Positions 18,889 to 33,900 of a stretch of 64,000 bases of DNA are shown in pieces (position 1 is the first letter of the stretch; the number at the start of each line of letters is the position of its first letter). The notes beneath the pieces were generated by a model. It worked only from the letters and a program-made list of their open reading frames with translations. It had not been told where the DNA came from and made no database searches. Origin of the DNA: Pontederia crassipes (Eukaryota > Streptophyta > Magnoliopsida > Commelinales > Pontederiaceae). The stretch lies in the NCBI GenBank assembly GCA_030549335.1, contig CM060190.1:66354118-66418117 (forward strand), given 5' to 3'. The translations under genes and the position numbers were made by a program.

Positions 18889-21139
18889 ATATTAAGCATT
18901 TTTTCTATAAAAAAATATTTAAAATGAGCAGCATCTTTGTATTTATAATTTTATATATTTTGATCCTCTTATTCTCAAAGTTAATAAAGAACACAGCTAG
19001 TGAAAATTTTTTTTTCTGCAGAGAAGATTCATGGATGAAAATCAAAAGCAGCCTTAAATCTTGTCGATGAATAATTCTGCCAGCAAGCAGCAAGCAACTG
19101 TTAACCAACCAGGGGGTGTGTGGGAAACATGCACCGATCGTGGCATCAGTAGAGTAAGCAAGCACCAAAGCAGTCACCTCTTCCTTGTCTTTGTGGTAAT
19201 AAAACGTGCACCGATCATGGTATCAGTAATAAGCAAGCAGTCACCTCTTCCTTGGGCATGGTCCTGTGCTGGTCCTTCCGAGTAGTCTGCAATCATATGA
19301 AATTGTGGTGCCGCAAACTACACATCTCTAGTCTACTCATTTACATCGAAAGTATCGCAAGCATTTGAGCTATCAGTCTCATAAATGTTTCTGAGCACCA
19401 CAACTACTTGATTGCGAGTTGAAAGGAGCACCCTCAACTCCGGCGAGCTCAGTAAAGATAAAGGATAAACTCGGACGGGTCCTTCGTCGGAGTTTATTTT
19501 TCGACCAGCTGACGGTAAGTTTTTTTCTAAATTTTTTTGACTGCAGAAAGGATTAGCAGGGCTGTTAATTCGGTCCTTGTTGCTGAAGCATGGGATGGGA
19601 GGCACTCGCAAGACTCTCCAAACAAACGGATGTTTCAATGTCAACTCCTGGTGAAGATCATCAACAAGAGAACTCGGTGTCCATGGCAACTCTGGAGCAT
19701 GCTTTTAAGGCAATCGGGCACCGTAATATTTCTTTTCTTTTTCTTTTGTATGTGATATTGTCACGACATGAGTTGGAATAGTAGTTCCTCTATTGCTTGA
19801 ACTAAAGATTTTTAGTTTGACGTGCGTGAATGCTAAAAATTCTGGCTATTTAGACTACATTTAAATTAATCAAGCTCGATGATGAATGGAGATTTTAACA
19901 TGTGACTAATATTTTTAAAATCGAATTGAATCAATCGGTTCAATTCGGTTAGGTGTCCAAATTATTTTTGACATTGAATCGAAAAAACTCGGTTGAACCG
20001 GTTCAATGCATATTTTGAAAAAATGAAAGAAATATAAGAAATGTTAAAGAGGAGGGAATATGATATACAATGAAATATGAATTGAAATAAAAAGTAAGTA
20101 CTTAAAAATGAATAATATTAAAATAAAAAAATTATCAAAGGGCATAAAATAAAGGAAATAAAAAGGAAAGTGTTAAAAAATAAGAATAATTTAAGATAAA
20201 ATTTATTAATACAACATCTATCATCATTAAATAATATATATTAAATTAATAATAATCTATTTATATTATCATTATAGAACTTTTAATAAATGAAAATTAT
20301 GTTATATTATTTTTTAGTATTTTAATAATTTATTTGTACAATATTCATATATTATATCATATAAATTATACTGTATCTTTATAGTTATTATAAATAATAT
20401 TATTTTAATAAAATTCGATTCAATTCGATCGAACTCAGTTGGATCGGTCTAACCGTGTCCCGGTGATGAGTCCGATCCCGTCACTAGTCCGGTTTTGAAG
20501 ACGTTGCATGTGATCAATAGTGTGGGTTGAACCATATGAACTCCTTCCTTGACAATGGAAAAAAAATATTGCCTTGGATTTTTTTGGTAAATTATGATCG
20601 ACAAGCGATGACCGACCTTTTTGGGCCCTCCGGATGTTCTGCGGAGTACTTGGACTCTTAGAAGGGCCTTCATTAATAGATAACGAAGCACTCTTTAAAG
20701 AAGAAAATTGAAAGAAGTAGACGGGGCCGTGTTGGCCATGACACTCCCACGTTACACCTCACAGATTGGTAGTAGTTGTTCGATTGCAGCAGAGCTTAAT
20801 TTGTCACAGCTAATGGCGAGCGAGGACCACCGAGCTCACCATCGTGCTTTGCCAATAGTGTCAAATGTCAATGTTTTTATCATGTTGTGACTTGTGACTA
20901 ATCCCAGAAACACTGAACGAAAGATTATTAGACTATCACATGCATAAATTCATGTCTGATCGAATTGCAAATCATCTCACTTTTATTCACCAGTACCTTT
21001 ATGATCTATTAATCTTCTCCCAGCCAGCTTTGATACCATTCCCCTACCGGCCACCCTTTTTTTTTCTTTCTTGTTAATAGCCAACAGATGGCCGTGGCCG
21101 CTCAGCAAATTTTAGTGAGTGGAGCAAGGTGTCAGTGGG
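18889..21139. other. intergenic region, no gene recognised
   Basis: The region contains small frames without domain signatures. A stretch at about 19915-20460 is rich in paired caattcggtt / gaatcggttgaaccgg wording at both edges and may be a decayed inverted-repeat transposon, but no TSD was found. Confidence 0.45.
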
Positions 21140-21157
21140 AAATCCAAAAACAAATCC

Positions 21158-21363
21158 AACAACAACAAAAATAAAGTCTTATCCTACTATGTGGGTCGGC
21201 TCCATGGATTATACGACTTGATTCATGTTCATGAGATTCGACAGAGTTTTACGCTGACTGTCGGGGCCTAACACAACCCTTCTTCTTTATTCGGGCTTGG
21301 GACCGACTATAAAACATAGACGGAGTTCGGCCCCGGAGAAGGATCCGAAGGCGTCTGGAAGGC
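21158..21363 (-). mobile_element. SINE-like chimeric retroposon with RTE LINE tail, copy 3
   Basis: Read on the minus strand, it has the same 5' module (aactccgtctatgttttat) and RTE-type 3' end as copies 1 and 2, ending in gttgttgttg. The exact 18-bp TSD aaatccaaaaacaaatcc lies at 21140-21157 and 21364-21381. It extends about 36 bases further at its 5' end than copies 1 and 2, so those two probably begin at an internal point of the parent. Confidence 0.84.
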
Positions 21364-21381
21364 AAATCCAAAAACAAATCC

Positions 21382-21932
21382 GGATTCCAAAAATGTTGTG
21401 ACAGATCGAGGACTTGCATCTGGAAGGCGTCTGCTGCATAGTATGTTCGACCCTACAAAAGTTCCACGAACTAACCTTGTTAATTACCCTGTTTTCAATG
21501 TGATGGAATGGAATCACAACCTTGGAAGTCCAGCACTGACTTGACACCTGCTTCAGTAATTTTAAGAAAACAGAAAATGGCAATTAGCTTTAAACGATGT
21601 ACCTACAGGGTGGTTCCAAAAGGTTTGACGAACAGTATCACAAAACGACATTATATTGATATATTAAAGAACTTGTCTCATATCAAGTATAAAATTATGC
21701 ACAATCCGTGAATTGGTGGTCACAGGGCAAAAAAAATGGGAAAAGAAAGAAAGCTTGACGGGGCGTCGGGGACATTCTGAGAGAAGAAATGCTGCAGAAC
21801 AGGATACAAAAGATGAAAGATCGATTATGTTGAGACGCTTTTATTTCAAGAGTCCATCTCCAAAATATTAAATTTTAGCCAAGAAAGGGATCCTCGAAAA
21901 AAAAAACCAGCAGTTAAAACCATTTATATGAG
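21382..21932. other. 3' flank of the succinyl-CoA ligase beta gene
   Basis: This lies downstream of the minus-strand stop at 21933 and should hold its 3' UTR. Nothing else is recognised. Confidence 0.5.
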
Positions 21933-24900
21933 CTAACTAGCTGAAGCTTTCACAGCTTTCTCCGCTGCATCATCCAAATCCTCTGCTGTGATTAAAGTCA
22001 TGCCACTTTCCTGTGACATGAAACAAATAGAATAATTTAAAAATTCGGTCGTTTGTTGGAATCATGGTATCCACATGGTTAACAACACAAATTGGATGAA
22101 GGAGCCCTTTGTGGGGTATTAAACCTTACCTTGAGAATTCGCTTGCCTTGATCTACATTGGTTCCCTCCAAACGAACCACCACAGGCACTTTAAGCTGAA
22201 CCTGGTAACAAATATTCTTTGAGTCATAAGTGTAAATGCTTATATATATGGAAAGTCAGGAATCAGGAGACATGTAGTTGTAAATTTCACTACACACGGA
22301 CAAGGAGTACAAAAACAATAAGATATGAAAAAGCAAAATAATCCAATTAGATTTCAATAGCTGGATGTTTTGTTTGTGACCAGTCAGCAAGAACTGAAAT
22401 CCTAAGGAGTCCAACCTACCACTAACGCTCAGCACCTTCACAGGTAAAAACTAATATTTAAAATGTTTGATTCTCAGACCCTTCTAAATTCAATAACTAC
22501 AATCTTTTGCAAATAACTTTGTCATTAATCCTAAACTGAAGAAAAAAGAACAACATACTCAGATCAGATCACGGATCAGGAAAAAAAATCTATTTATATT
22601 ACAATATTTTTGGCGAGCCTTGATTCAAAGTTTAAGTTGCTCCTCAAGCAAACTAGAAACCAACTCTTATTAGATGAAGCTTTTAGTTCATAAGGGTTAT
22701 GAATTTTTCTTAACTTAACCATTTCAGATACTATCCTTGAAAGATGACCTAAACAACCAAACATAAATAAGCACATCCTTTTTTTGTTTGGACCAAGATA
22801 AATAAGCAAATGTTAGATGTATTTTGTTGATAAAATATCAGGGGCTATTTGTGTTGTTTACATCAAACTTATAAACCTCGTGAAAAATAAAAGAAAATGA
22901 GTACTATGAAGGCACATGCCGTGAGCTGATGTGAAGATGATGAACCAAGCCTATGATGATTCTAAGCAGAAGAAACATAATATTTTTTTAGAAAACACGA
23001 AAGTTATATAGAATAACCATGATAAAATACACTGCACAACCAGAAAATATGCACAGGATGACTGCAATGAGGATAACAAATCTATGTATGCAACCAACAG
23101 AAAGTGTAAGATGTATGTCAAACCTGTTTGGCTGCATTGACAATTCCACTTGCTATAACATCACACTTCATAATCCCTCCAAAAATATTGACAAGAATTG
23201 CCTTCACTTTGTCATCAGATGTTAATATTTTAAATGCCTCTACAACCTGAAATATGAAGTACAAGTGAATATTGAAATATATTAGGCAAGTATCACAAGG
23301 TACTCAAGAAAATACCAAAACATGCCTCTAAAAGGATATCAGGAAAACTAACTAGATACTCATAAATATGGATAGAAATGAGATTACCTATCTACATTTT
23401 ACAAAGCAGAAGGTATCTTCTTGCTTATTAATAAAACATATTAGCAGAAGATATCTGCAAAATTCTTTATGTCATCCATTTGAAAACTTAAGACTACCTA
23501 CAGTTCACACCTGGCTTTCTGAAGCATTTCCGCCCACATCGAGAAAATTGGCAGGAGTCCCACCGTGCAATTTTATTATATCCATGGTAGCCATTGCTAA
23601 ACCAGCACCATTAACCATGCATCCAATCTCTCCATCCAATCCAATATAGTTCAAATCTGCTTTGGCAGCGGCAACCTATGGAAAGGGTTAAGAAAAGCAA
23701 AAAAAAAAATGCAATAGATTAAATAATATGGTTTATATTCAAATTCCACAGACATGTGGCAAAGTCAACATTCGTCAAACAGTGCCCATATTCTCTTATG
23801 AATATCAAAGCCTTGTATTTGACAACTAGATGGACACACAAACTATGGATATTATCGTTTTTTTTAGGGGACCATGGATATTATCTTTTTTACTAAAAAT
23901 ATTTTATAAGAAAATATAACATACCTCTCTAGGATCTTCTTGGGTTGGATCACGCAGAGCAAATACTTCCTTTTGGCGGAAAGCAGCATTGTCATCAAAG
24001 TTCAACTTTGCATCAGCAGCCACCAATTGGTTATCAGAAGTCTCAGCAATTGGATTTATCTAATTCGAAAATGATTCTTAGGTAGAGGAAGACGGAGGAA
24101 AATGGCATAGGAATATCAATGTGCATACATATTTGAAGGGAGAGAACCATTCTGTATACATACCTCCAACAAAGTACAATCACAATCACGGAAAAGCTGG
24201 TAGAGCTTCTTCACTTGTTCTATGGAAGCATTTCTATCAGCAACTTTAGGTGCCAAAGCATCAAGAACTTTAGCTGCATCCTCATCTGTGATACCCTTGA
24301 AAACATCAATTGGGACCTACCAGGAGAAAATAGAGGTTACGTTTCTAGAAAACGTATTAACAAATCTAAGAAAGATTAAATTTGATATATTCATCAACTT
24401 GCAAACAAACAAAATGATTATTTGCTGACGATATTAGTTATATAAGTAACCTTAATGATCATATCAGGAAATTTCTCAGCAAGGTCTTCAATGCTAGTTC
24501 CACCCTTTTTGCAGGCAATAATAAGCTGAAAGTGAGACACTGAATCAGCTAAAGAGGTAGAAAGTTTCATTATTCTATATCATCAAAAGGATAAACAAAT
24601 AACATCACAATCTGTGCAAAAAAAAAAAAGTAGAATAAAAGAATTTCTGTAAGTAATGATTTGAACCAGATGTGTTACCATATCCAAGAGGGGAACACCT
24701 CACCCTAAAGAATATAATTTCCGACAGTATGTTGTATCAACATTTTTTTTGAAATGAGAAAGGGTGACTAGAAGTTGGTAGTCATCCAAAAGTTTCATTA
24801 ATAATAGCAGGGGTTACCAAAGTTTGATAGGAAGGTCATCACATCTTGGTAGCCATCCATTCCGTTCTCAAAAGAAAAAAGGCTTGACGTCCATTTAAAA

Positions 24901-27900
24901 AGGAATCAGCCTCTCTATCGTGTGCATGTGCACATGGGGAGGGGGGATTGTCTCCATGGTTGTCAGGATCGCTTTCCGGATCGTAAGATCCTACGATCCA
25001 AGACTAGACAAGCGATCCCGATCTCACTTTGAAGATAAAAAATGTAAGATCATACTTGGATCGATCGTGTGATCATAAGATCGGTAGGATCGTAATAGGA
25101 TCTTATGATCCTACCAATCCTATGATTTTGTTTTTCTTTAATTTTTTAAAAATTATTTTTTATTGAGAAAACTAAAAAATAGAATATTAAAACTAAAAAT
25201 TGACAAAAAAAGGGGGTAACTTTCTTTGTCTATCATATCATAATTATGATTTTATTTATTTAAATTTTATTTTAAAAAATTGAATAAACTAAAAAAATAG
25301 AATATTTAGAATAAACTTTTACAAGGAATTAGGTTAAGTTTCTCTCCATTATCTCCCTCTCAATTTCTCTATTCATTTTTTATGAATGATCTAGTGTCAA
25401 TTAATAAACTTATGTGAAAAAAATGATATTTAGAAAACAAAAAATCATTAATTATCATAATTAGTTTGTTCTAACTTTTAAATTTCTATTTTATGTAGCC
25501 CATGAAAGTTACAAATTAAGTATAATATAGATATTGAGAGTAGAGTATTAAATAGTTATTATTATTACTACTACTACTACTACTATTATTATTATTATTA
25601 TATTTTTTTAAAAATATTTTTTTATTCATAAGGTTAAGATCCTCAATCCTCCGGACCCCTCCCGATCCTACCTCGGAAAGCGATCCTAACAACCTTGATT
25701 GTCTCTACTTCTTTACCCCGTGAAGGCAGATGTCTGACATGAAGTTTCCCTAAACTAAGAACTTTCATCTTAAAAAAAATTAAGAAGTCAGGATATGATA
25801 GATTACTCAAATATGAAATGGAAACAAGTAGTCCTTTTGGAGTGGACTATCCTCCTAAACTTGATTACATAAAACATGACATGTCTAAAACACATAACTA
25901 GTAGACATTTATAACACAAACACAAACTGCTAGAGATAAACTAGGGACTTAGTGGCTGAGTGGCGGTTAGTAGGCAGAATAATAGGGCTAGTGGAATAAC
26001 CACTTTCTCCTTGTCTAGTCTCCCATAACTGGACAGGTGTCTCCTTCCATTTTCTCCACTTTCTTGCCATGTGGTTTTCTCCTGGAATAAACTTGTATTG
26101 GTGGATTCTTATCAATACTCCCCTCTTGGAAATATGACTTGTCCCCAAGGCAGAAGGTTGGAAATTGTCCGGCAATTAAATCATATTCTTCCCAACTAGC
26201 CTCTTCCACAGGACGATCTTTCCATTGAATTAAGAGCTGAAGAATAGAACTGTTAGACTCCTTAATCCTTCTATGAGCAAGCACAGCGGCAGGAAATAAA
26301 TTTAATTCCCAATCACCAGTAATGGGAAGTGGAACAGGAGGGATGGCAGGAAGTTGGCCCCAAGCTGGTCTGAGCAATGAGACATGAAAAATGGGATGCA
26401 CTTTCGCTGTAGCAGGCAGCTCTAACTCATAGGCCACGGGTCCTACTCGACGAACTATTTTGTAAGGACCAAAATATCGAGGAGAAAGTTTGTCATATTG
26501 TCGTTTGGAGAGAGAGCGTTGTATGTAAGGTTGGAGGCAAAGAAAGACTGCATCTCCAACATTAAAGGAGAGGTCCCTTCTCTTTGAATCAGCTTGGGCC
26601 TTCATTCTAGATTGAGCCTTGAGAAGATTTTCCCGAAGTAATTTAAGCATCGCGTCACGATGGAGCAATTGTTCTTCCAAGTCAGCTATATGAGTCTCAC
26701 CTTTGACAAAAGGATGCAAAGTTGGAGGGTCTCTTCCATATAAGATTTTGAAAGGTGTCATTCCTGAAGATGTGTGAAAACCTGTGTTGTACGAGAATTC
26801 TGCCCAACATAAAAACTTACTCCATGAGCGGGGCTGTTCATGTGCAAAACAACGCAAATAAGTCTCCAAACAACGGTTGGTGACTTCCGTTTGGTCATCT
26901 GATTCAGGATGATAGGAAGTGCCCATGCGAAGCCGCGTGCCACTAATTCGAAATAATTCTTGCCAAAATGCACTTATAAAAATGACATCACGATCAGAAA
27001 TAATAGAACGTGGCATACCATGTAACTTGATAATCTCTTTAGTAAACAAATCAGCAACTATTTTGGCCGTGTATGGATGAGAAAGTCCCACAAAATGACT
27101 ATATTTGCTGAATCTGTCTACCACCACCATAATAGTATCAAAATTACCTGATTTTGGAAGACCCACGATGAAGTCCATCGATATGTCTTCCCAAACCTGA
27201 GCAGGAATGGGGATTGGTTGTAGGAGTCCAGCAGGAGCCAAAGTTTGATACTTGTTTTGTTGGCAAACTAAGCAGTTTTGGACAAATATTTTAACATCCT
27301 GTTTCATACGAGGCCAAAAAAAGTTAGCCGAAAGACGTTTGAGTGTTTTCAAATAACCTCCATGACCGCCTGTTGGTGTTTCATGGGTTTCAGCAAGAAG
27401 CTTGTGACGCAGTGGAGAATGCTCTGGAACGACCAATTCGTCTTTATAAAACAATTTGTCATCCACCAAAGAAAAATCAGGTACAGCAGTAGGATTCTGT
27501 GTGAGAGAGAATATAATGTCCTTGGTATATGGATCTTTCAACAAGTAGTCATGAATGTCAGCAAAGTCTGTGGAGAAGGGCACCACCAAGGCAAAAAAAT
27601 CCGCATGTTGAGGTCGTCTAGATAAAGCATCTGCACCTTTGTTTTCTTTTCCTGCTTTGTAAATAATTTTGAAGTCAAAAGGAAGAAGCTTCATAATTAG
27701 GCGTTGCTGCTCATGAGTGATAAGTCGTTGATCCAGAAGTTGTTTAAGACTGCAATGATCAGTTCTAACAAAAAACTGATGACCAAGAAGATAATGTTTC
27801 CACTTTTGCAATGCAAGTACTAGAGCTAACAGTTCACGGTCATAAGTAGATTTGAATATGTTAGAAAAGGAAAATCCCTTACTAAAATAAGCCAATGGAT

Positions 27901-30900
27901 GTTCAGCCTGCAACAAGATTGCGCCCACTCCTGCTGTTGATGCATCACATTCAATGGTGAAAGGTTGACTGAAATCTGGCAAGTGAAGCACTGGAACAGC
28001 AGTCAACATAGTTTTAAGTTGTTGGAAAGCTGATTCTGCTTGAGAGTTCCATTGAAAACCATCTTTTTTTGTCAAATCAGTGAGAGGCCTAGCAATGATG
28101 CCATAATTACGAACAAATCTTCTATAGTATCCTGTTAACCCCAGAAATCCACGAAGCTCCTTTATATTATTAGGCACTGGCCAATTTAATACTGTTGTTA
28201 TCTTATCTTGATCAACTCCAACCCCCTTGCTGGACACAACATGACTAAGAAAATTTACCTGTGGCTGTCCGAATGAACATTTCTTGGCATTGGCAAAGTA
28301 AGAGTGTTGGTGGAGGGCTTGCAAGGCAAGATGTAGGTGTTGTTCATGTTGTTGACTCGTAGGGCTATAGATTAGAATATCATCAAAGAAGACTAGAATA
28401 AATTTTCTGAGGTAGGGGCGAAAAAGATCATTCATGGCAGATTGAAAGGTTGAGGGTGTATTGGTAAGACCAAAGGGCATAACTACAAATTCATAATGGC
28501 CAGAATGCGTTCGAAAGGCTGTTTTATGTATATCAGCGAAGGACCCTTAGTTGGTGGTAGCCAGAACGAAGATCTATTTTGGAGAAAATAGAAGAGCCAT
28601 GTAATTCATCCAACAGTTCATCTATGTTAGGTATTGGATATTTGTCTAGGATTGTAATTTGATTAAGCTTCCGATAATCAACACAAAAACGCCATGTGTC
28701 ATCTTTCTTTTTAACCAGGAGGACAGGGCTGGCAAAGGGGCTGGTACTAGGCCGAATAAAGCCTCGCTCTAAGAGGGTAGCTACTTGCTGCTCAATTTCA
28801 GTTTTTTGGTAATAAGGGTAACGATAAGGACGTATGTTAGGAGGTTGTGCACCAGGTTGTAAGGTAATGGCATGCATATGTTTTTGAAAAGGAGGTAAAG
28901 AAGAGGGCTCAGCAAACACGGAATTAAATTGCTGCAGAAGTAACTGTATAGATATGTGTGGTTCAACTATATTACCTCTAGGATCATCTTGCTTAGACAA
29001 CAATTGTGGATTAGCATTGTGACTGGCTGGCTGAGGAACTCCTTGTAATTTGTAACGGCGGCCATTGAGGAAAAATATCATGAACATTTTATTCCAATTG
29101 GCTTGGATTGTGTTGAGTGAAGCCAGCCATTTAATGCCCATTACCAAGTCAGCACCTCCAATAGAAAAAGGATAGTAATCCTCAGTGATTGTGAGCCCAG
29201 GAAGTTGAACATCCACTTTGCGACAGAGACGATTGCAACGAATTACTTCACCATTACCTATTTGAACACCAAAAGATGGCACTTGCTGCACTGGCAATTG
29301 GAGGTCAGAGACAAGTGATTCAGCAATGAAATTATGGGTTGATCCACTATCAACCAAGAGAAAAACTTGTCTGCCACTGAGAGTACCTTGAAGTCTCATT
29401 GTGGTACTTGTAGATTTGCCCAAAATGGCATGGAAGGAGATCTCTGCCAAATCTGTAGGTGCTTGTTCATCATCACCGAAATGGTCATCATCAAAAACTG
29501 ATTCCAATTTTTCCTCTTCGGTCAGTTCCATGAGTGAAAAATTAGAAGTTTTGCAACGATGACCTGGTGCATATTTCTCATTGCAACGAAAACAAAGGCC
29601 TTTCGCTAGCCTCATTTGTCTCTCTGCATCTCCAAGCTGTGTTGGTGCTGAAATTGCTGCAGCTGTCGGAAGAGATGTCGAGCCTATCTTGGGACGTGTA
29701 TAAATATTATTGGACTGTTGGAGAGACGTATTATGCTGAGAAAAAGGCTTTAACCTGCGTGAAGAGCTCATTTTATTCTCAAATTCCAAAGCGAGACTCA
29801 TGGCATTGTAAACAGATTTAGGCTTGTGGATACGAACATCAGCCCTCAACTCCTCCTTGAGACCATTCAGGAACACACCCAACAAACAATGTTCTGGCCA
29901 GTTGGACACCCGAGAAATGCGTTTGACGAATTCTTGACGATATTCATGAACAGCTCCAGTTTGACGAATGCTACAAAGATATTCATTAGGATTTTGGAAC
30001 TCCGTTGGGCCATAATTTTCTTGTAAAGCCCTGACCAACTCTTCCCAATATAACAAAGGATGTTCACTGTTAATCCAAGAAAAGAAATCGAGAACATCAC
30101 CTTCCAGATACATAGAAGCAACATCGACCTTTTGATTGTCAGGAGTTTGGTAGTAACGGAAATATTTCTTTGCCTTTATAATCCATCCTCTAGGATCACC
30201 TCCATCGAACTTGGGAAATTCTATCTTCATAGGTGGTCGTCAAGGTGGTCCTTTTAGCCAAGGATGCTCCACTTCATCTTCTATATCATGCCAAGGAGCT
30301 CATCCTCTGCCACTTTGCCCAAACAGGACTTGCTTAGCCTTCCCTTTGTCAAAGGCTTCCTGGTTGATTTCTGGTTGAAGACTACCACTAGTGTGTGCCT
30401 TCAGCATAGCAAAGAATATCAATGGTTTCTAGTTTGGAAGTAATAGCAGATAATTGTTGGACTAGTTGGTCAGTCTGGGAAATGGAAGAAGAAGGGGGTG
30501 GCTGTGTGGTCAAAGGAGGATTTGGGGGGCTGGGAGTAGAGGTAGTTGTGAGTGGTTCATTGGTATGAGATGAAGAACGAGTGGACACCATTTCTGGATC
30601 CATGGCTCTGATACCAAAAATGATAGATTACTCAAATATGAAATGGAAACAAGTAGTCCTTTTGGAGTGGACTATCCTCCTAAACTTGATTACATAAAAC
30701 ATGACATGCCTAAAACACATAACTAGTAGACATTTATAACACAAACACAAACTGCTAGAGATAAACTAGGGACTTAGTGGCTGAGTGGCAGTTAGTAGGC
30801 AGAATAATAGGGCTAGTGGAATAACCACTTTCTCCTTGTTTAGTCTCCCATAACTGGACAGGTGTCTCCTCCCATTTTCTCCACTTTCTTGCCATGTGGT

Positions 30901-33900
30901 TTTCTCCTGGAATAAACTTGTATTGGTGGATTCTTATCAGGATACTTAAAATAGTGTAAATTAAATAAAGGCATTACTCCTGTGAGATTGCGATGGGTTA
31001 TTCAATTTTGTTTCTATATGAGAAAATATTCCACACCATCCAATGAGAAAAGGGTAAAATAAATTTTATTGAATGATACATTATCCTTTGGAATATGTTC
31101 ACATAATCAAGTCAAATAACTTTAAAACATGCACCTTAACCAGGACTGAATCTTGTATCTTAATTTTCTTTGAATGACAACTTTCTCATAAACATTTCCT
31201 ATAGTAATGACAGTTTCTTATCCTTGTCCTTTCTAAATCTTTCAATTTCATAGCTGTGCTGTGCACATGACTTGCACTAATTGCCATTTGGCACTGGATC
31301 AACATACATGTTGCAATCAAACCCTTAGTTTTACTTTAAAGGTTTTTGTCGACTGTTGTAACATGAAATGACGGGTGAAATTCATGTCAGGCCAAGCAAG
31401 TTTAAGGGCCTAGCAGGCCAAGTTGGATCTGTTGTGCCCAGCTGATTTTCCATCTCTACTGAAGTACATGCTTATAATAAATTTGTCAAAGTGCACAAAA
31501 ATCAGCATCATGAACTCAAGATCTTCACTTCAAGAACAAACTGGAATATTAAGTAGTGTTGTAAAATGACACCAAAACATGCTTTCATAATTCCGATGCA
31601 ACAAATGAAATTTCAATGGGATAAAATGTGAGTTTGAAAACATACCGGACCAGCAGTTTTACGGTCAAGAGTGATAGCAAAGTACATCTCATTAACAAGA
31701 GAGAGCTTCTCACACAAGTATACCTGCACAAGATATCCAAGGGACACAAGAAAGCAAAAGAAGGGACACAAAAGTTAATAGAATTTCTTTAAAACCAATT
31801 GCACAAAACAGAAAATATGACAAAACATTACTTAAAGATTTCTTCGTATGGTATGTATTTCAACATCAGCCAAAACCATGGTTGTCTATGCTTTAGATGA
31901 CTTTGATATCATGAGATCTGTAGATGAAGATGACTTTCTTCCATATTCGAGATTTCTTGGATTTTCTAAACCCTTTCCATCACCTCACACCCCGTATGCA
32001 GCAATTTTATCTCTGACGTATAACCAATATTTATCTTAGGATCTTTCGACAAATACTAACAAAATAAGGTGGTTCCCAAGTCAGCTGGAGTACCAATGTT
32101 TTCTAACATAACAAAGAAGCATATACAGGATATCTGGTGTCTTCAATGGGTACATGAATACAAAAATTTCTAGTTGGAGATGACAACTACATGTTGCAAG
32201 AAAGAGACAAAACAAACCATTTAATACTTAGATATAAAAAACGACAAGTCCCCAACATGTAAACTTTTGACACAATCAATTGGACGACAAACAACTTCAT
32301 TAATCACCCTTTCCCTTCTCACAAAAGAAAAATAAAATATAATAAAAGTGCTACACCTATTATGAAACTGTGGATGACTAAAAAAAAAATTGCTGCACCT
32401 GTTTAGAAATTAAACACCCGCCAGATCTATAGAAAATTGCTAATATCATACTATACTAACAGAAATTTTGAACAAAATCACTAAAAGGTTTAATCATATA
32501 TCAAAACTGCCTTTGGTGTTGCCTCGCCAGTAACAGGTGTTTCGTTAGAGGGAAAAGGATGACAAAAATATTTTGGGGTTGTCATCCATGTACGTATTAA
32601 TGATTTATCACATGTAAAATTGTGAGCTCCTTTTCTAAACAAGAAAGGACAACTAGCAAGCTGGTAATCATCTAAAAGTTTCATTAATAATATCAGGGGT
32701 TACAAAAGTTTCACAGGAAGGCCAACAGAAACTTCAAGTCCGTGAAACTAAAATGACAGCATCACACTACTCCATATGAAAGATGACTTCTTTATTCCAC
32801 ACATCGTTAACCACCATCACTTTTGCATCCCACTTGAGGAGTTGACAAAAGCCACACCGGTCATCCCATAGCACGAAACACCTATTTCCTGAGGTGGGCA
32901 CTGTTCATATCTGTTAAGGTCGCGGATCCCAAGGCCCGCAGCTGGATGGCTCACAACCTTTGAAACATTTAGCTTACGGGCCACCAGAGCATCTATGTCC
33001 GGGCCACATACCATAGTGGATGCGGAATCAGCCAATGCAGTTGAGTCTCCACCCACATTCAACATGTATGTTCCTTGTTCTGGTTCCGTTGCAGGATTCT
33101 GGTCAATCCTCACCGTCTGCTTGAGTCGCAAATGAGTGGACCCCAGTCCCGAGCAAGGAGTCACCTGTGCCAACAAGGGCCCAACGACAACTGCTTCACC
33201 TCTCATGGCAGAAATTCTGGGAGATGAGGGAGGATCTGCATTCAAATTTTGTCTAGCCGTGGCGCAATGTTCCTCAGATGATGCCTCAGGTCTTGGGTTA
33301 GTGACAGACTGAGAGGTCAGAGAGGGGAAGTCACTGGCCTTGGCCATCGCCGGCTGAGGGTCATGGCGGGAGGCCGTGCCCATGGGGGGTGCGCGACGTC
33401 GGTAAACTTGCAGGCGGGGCACCCCCTGGGCTGCGGTGGGCATCACCGGCTGGAGTGCAGGTCGGCCGATCCTGCGGACTCCGGCGAGGCAACCAGTGAG
33501 GTGAGGCTGGAGGAGATGGGCTGGTTTGGGGTTGGAAATGTTGAGGTGGGGTCGCCGGCTGGGATGGTGGTGAAGATGGGTTAGAGGTGAGGGAGGTGAT
33601 GGTAATGTGGGGTCGCTGCGGGATCGCCGGCAGTTGGAGGGTCGGCGATGGCACTGTAGCAGGATGAGGTTGGGGTTGAACGAGTGAGTTGGATTTGGGT
33701 CTGATGGATATTGGAGTTAGGTTGGGAGGGTAGGTGGCCGTCAACTGAGGTGTCAACGTATTCTCAGGTGTCTCACTCACGTGTGTAATGGATGAACAGA
33801 ACTCGTGGTCGCCGTCGGACAATTGTGAGCTCTTAAGGCCCATAATGTTTAAGGCCGGTCACATGTACAAGTGTGAGCTCTTAAGGCAGGTAATAGGTGT

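Larger units (their letters stand above)
25796..30939 (-). mobile_element. Ty3/gypsy chromovirus, full length, disabled, in an intron of the succinyl-CoA ligase gene
   Basis: The LTRs are 25796-26113 and 30621-30939, both TG...CA, with TSD ggata at 25791-25795 and 30940-30944. The primer binding site on the minus strand, TGGTATCAGAGCC (30604-30616), is complementary to initiator-methionine tRNA. The purine tract is the complement of 26114-26128. The two LTRs differ by four substitutions and one single-base indel by eye, so the insertion is recent. It lies in the same orientation as the host gene, so its polyadenylation signals could in principle cut host transcripts short. Confidence 0.93.

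Noticed and set aside
21027..21038. Primer-binding-site-like gctttgatacca (minus TGGTATCAAAGC)
   Set aside because: There is one mismatch to the Met-tRNA site, no LTR end beside it on the right, and no retroelement coding sequence to the left.
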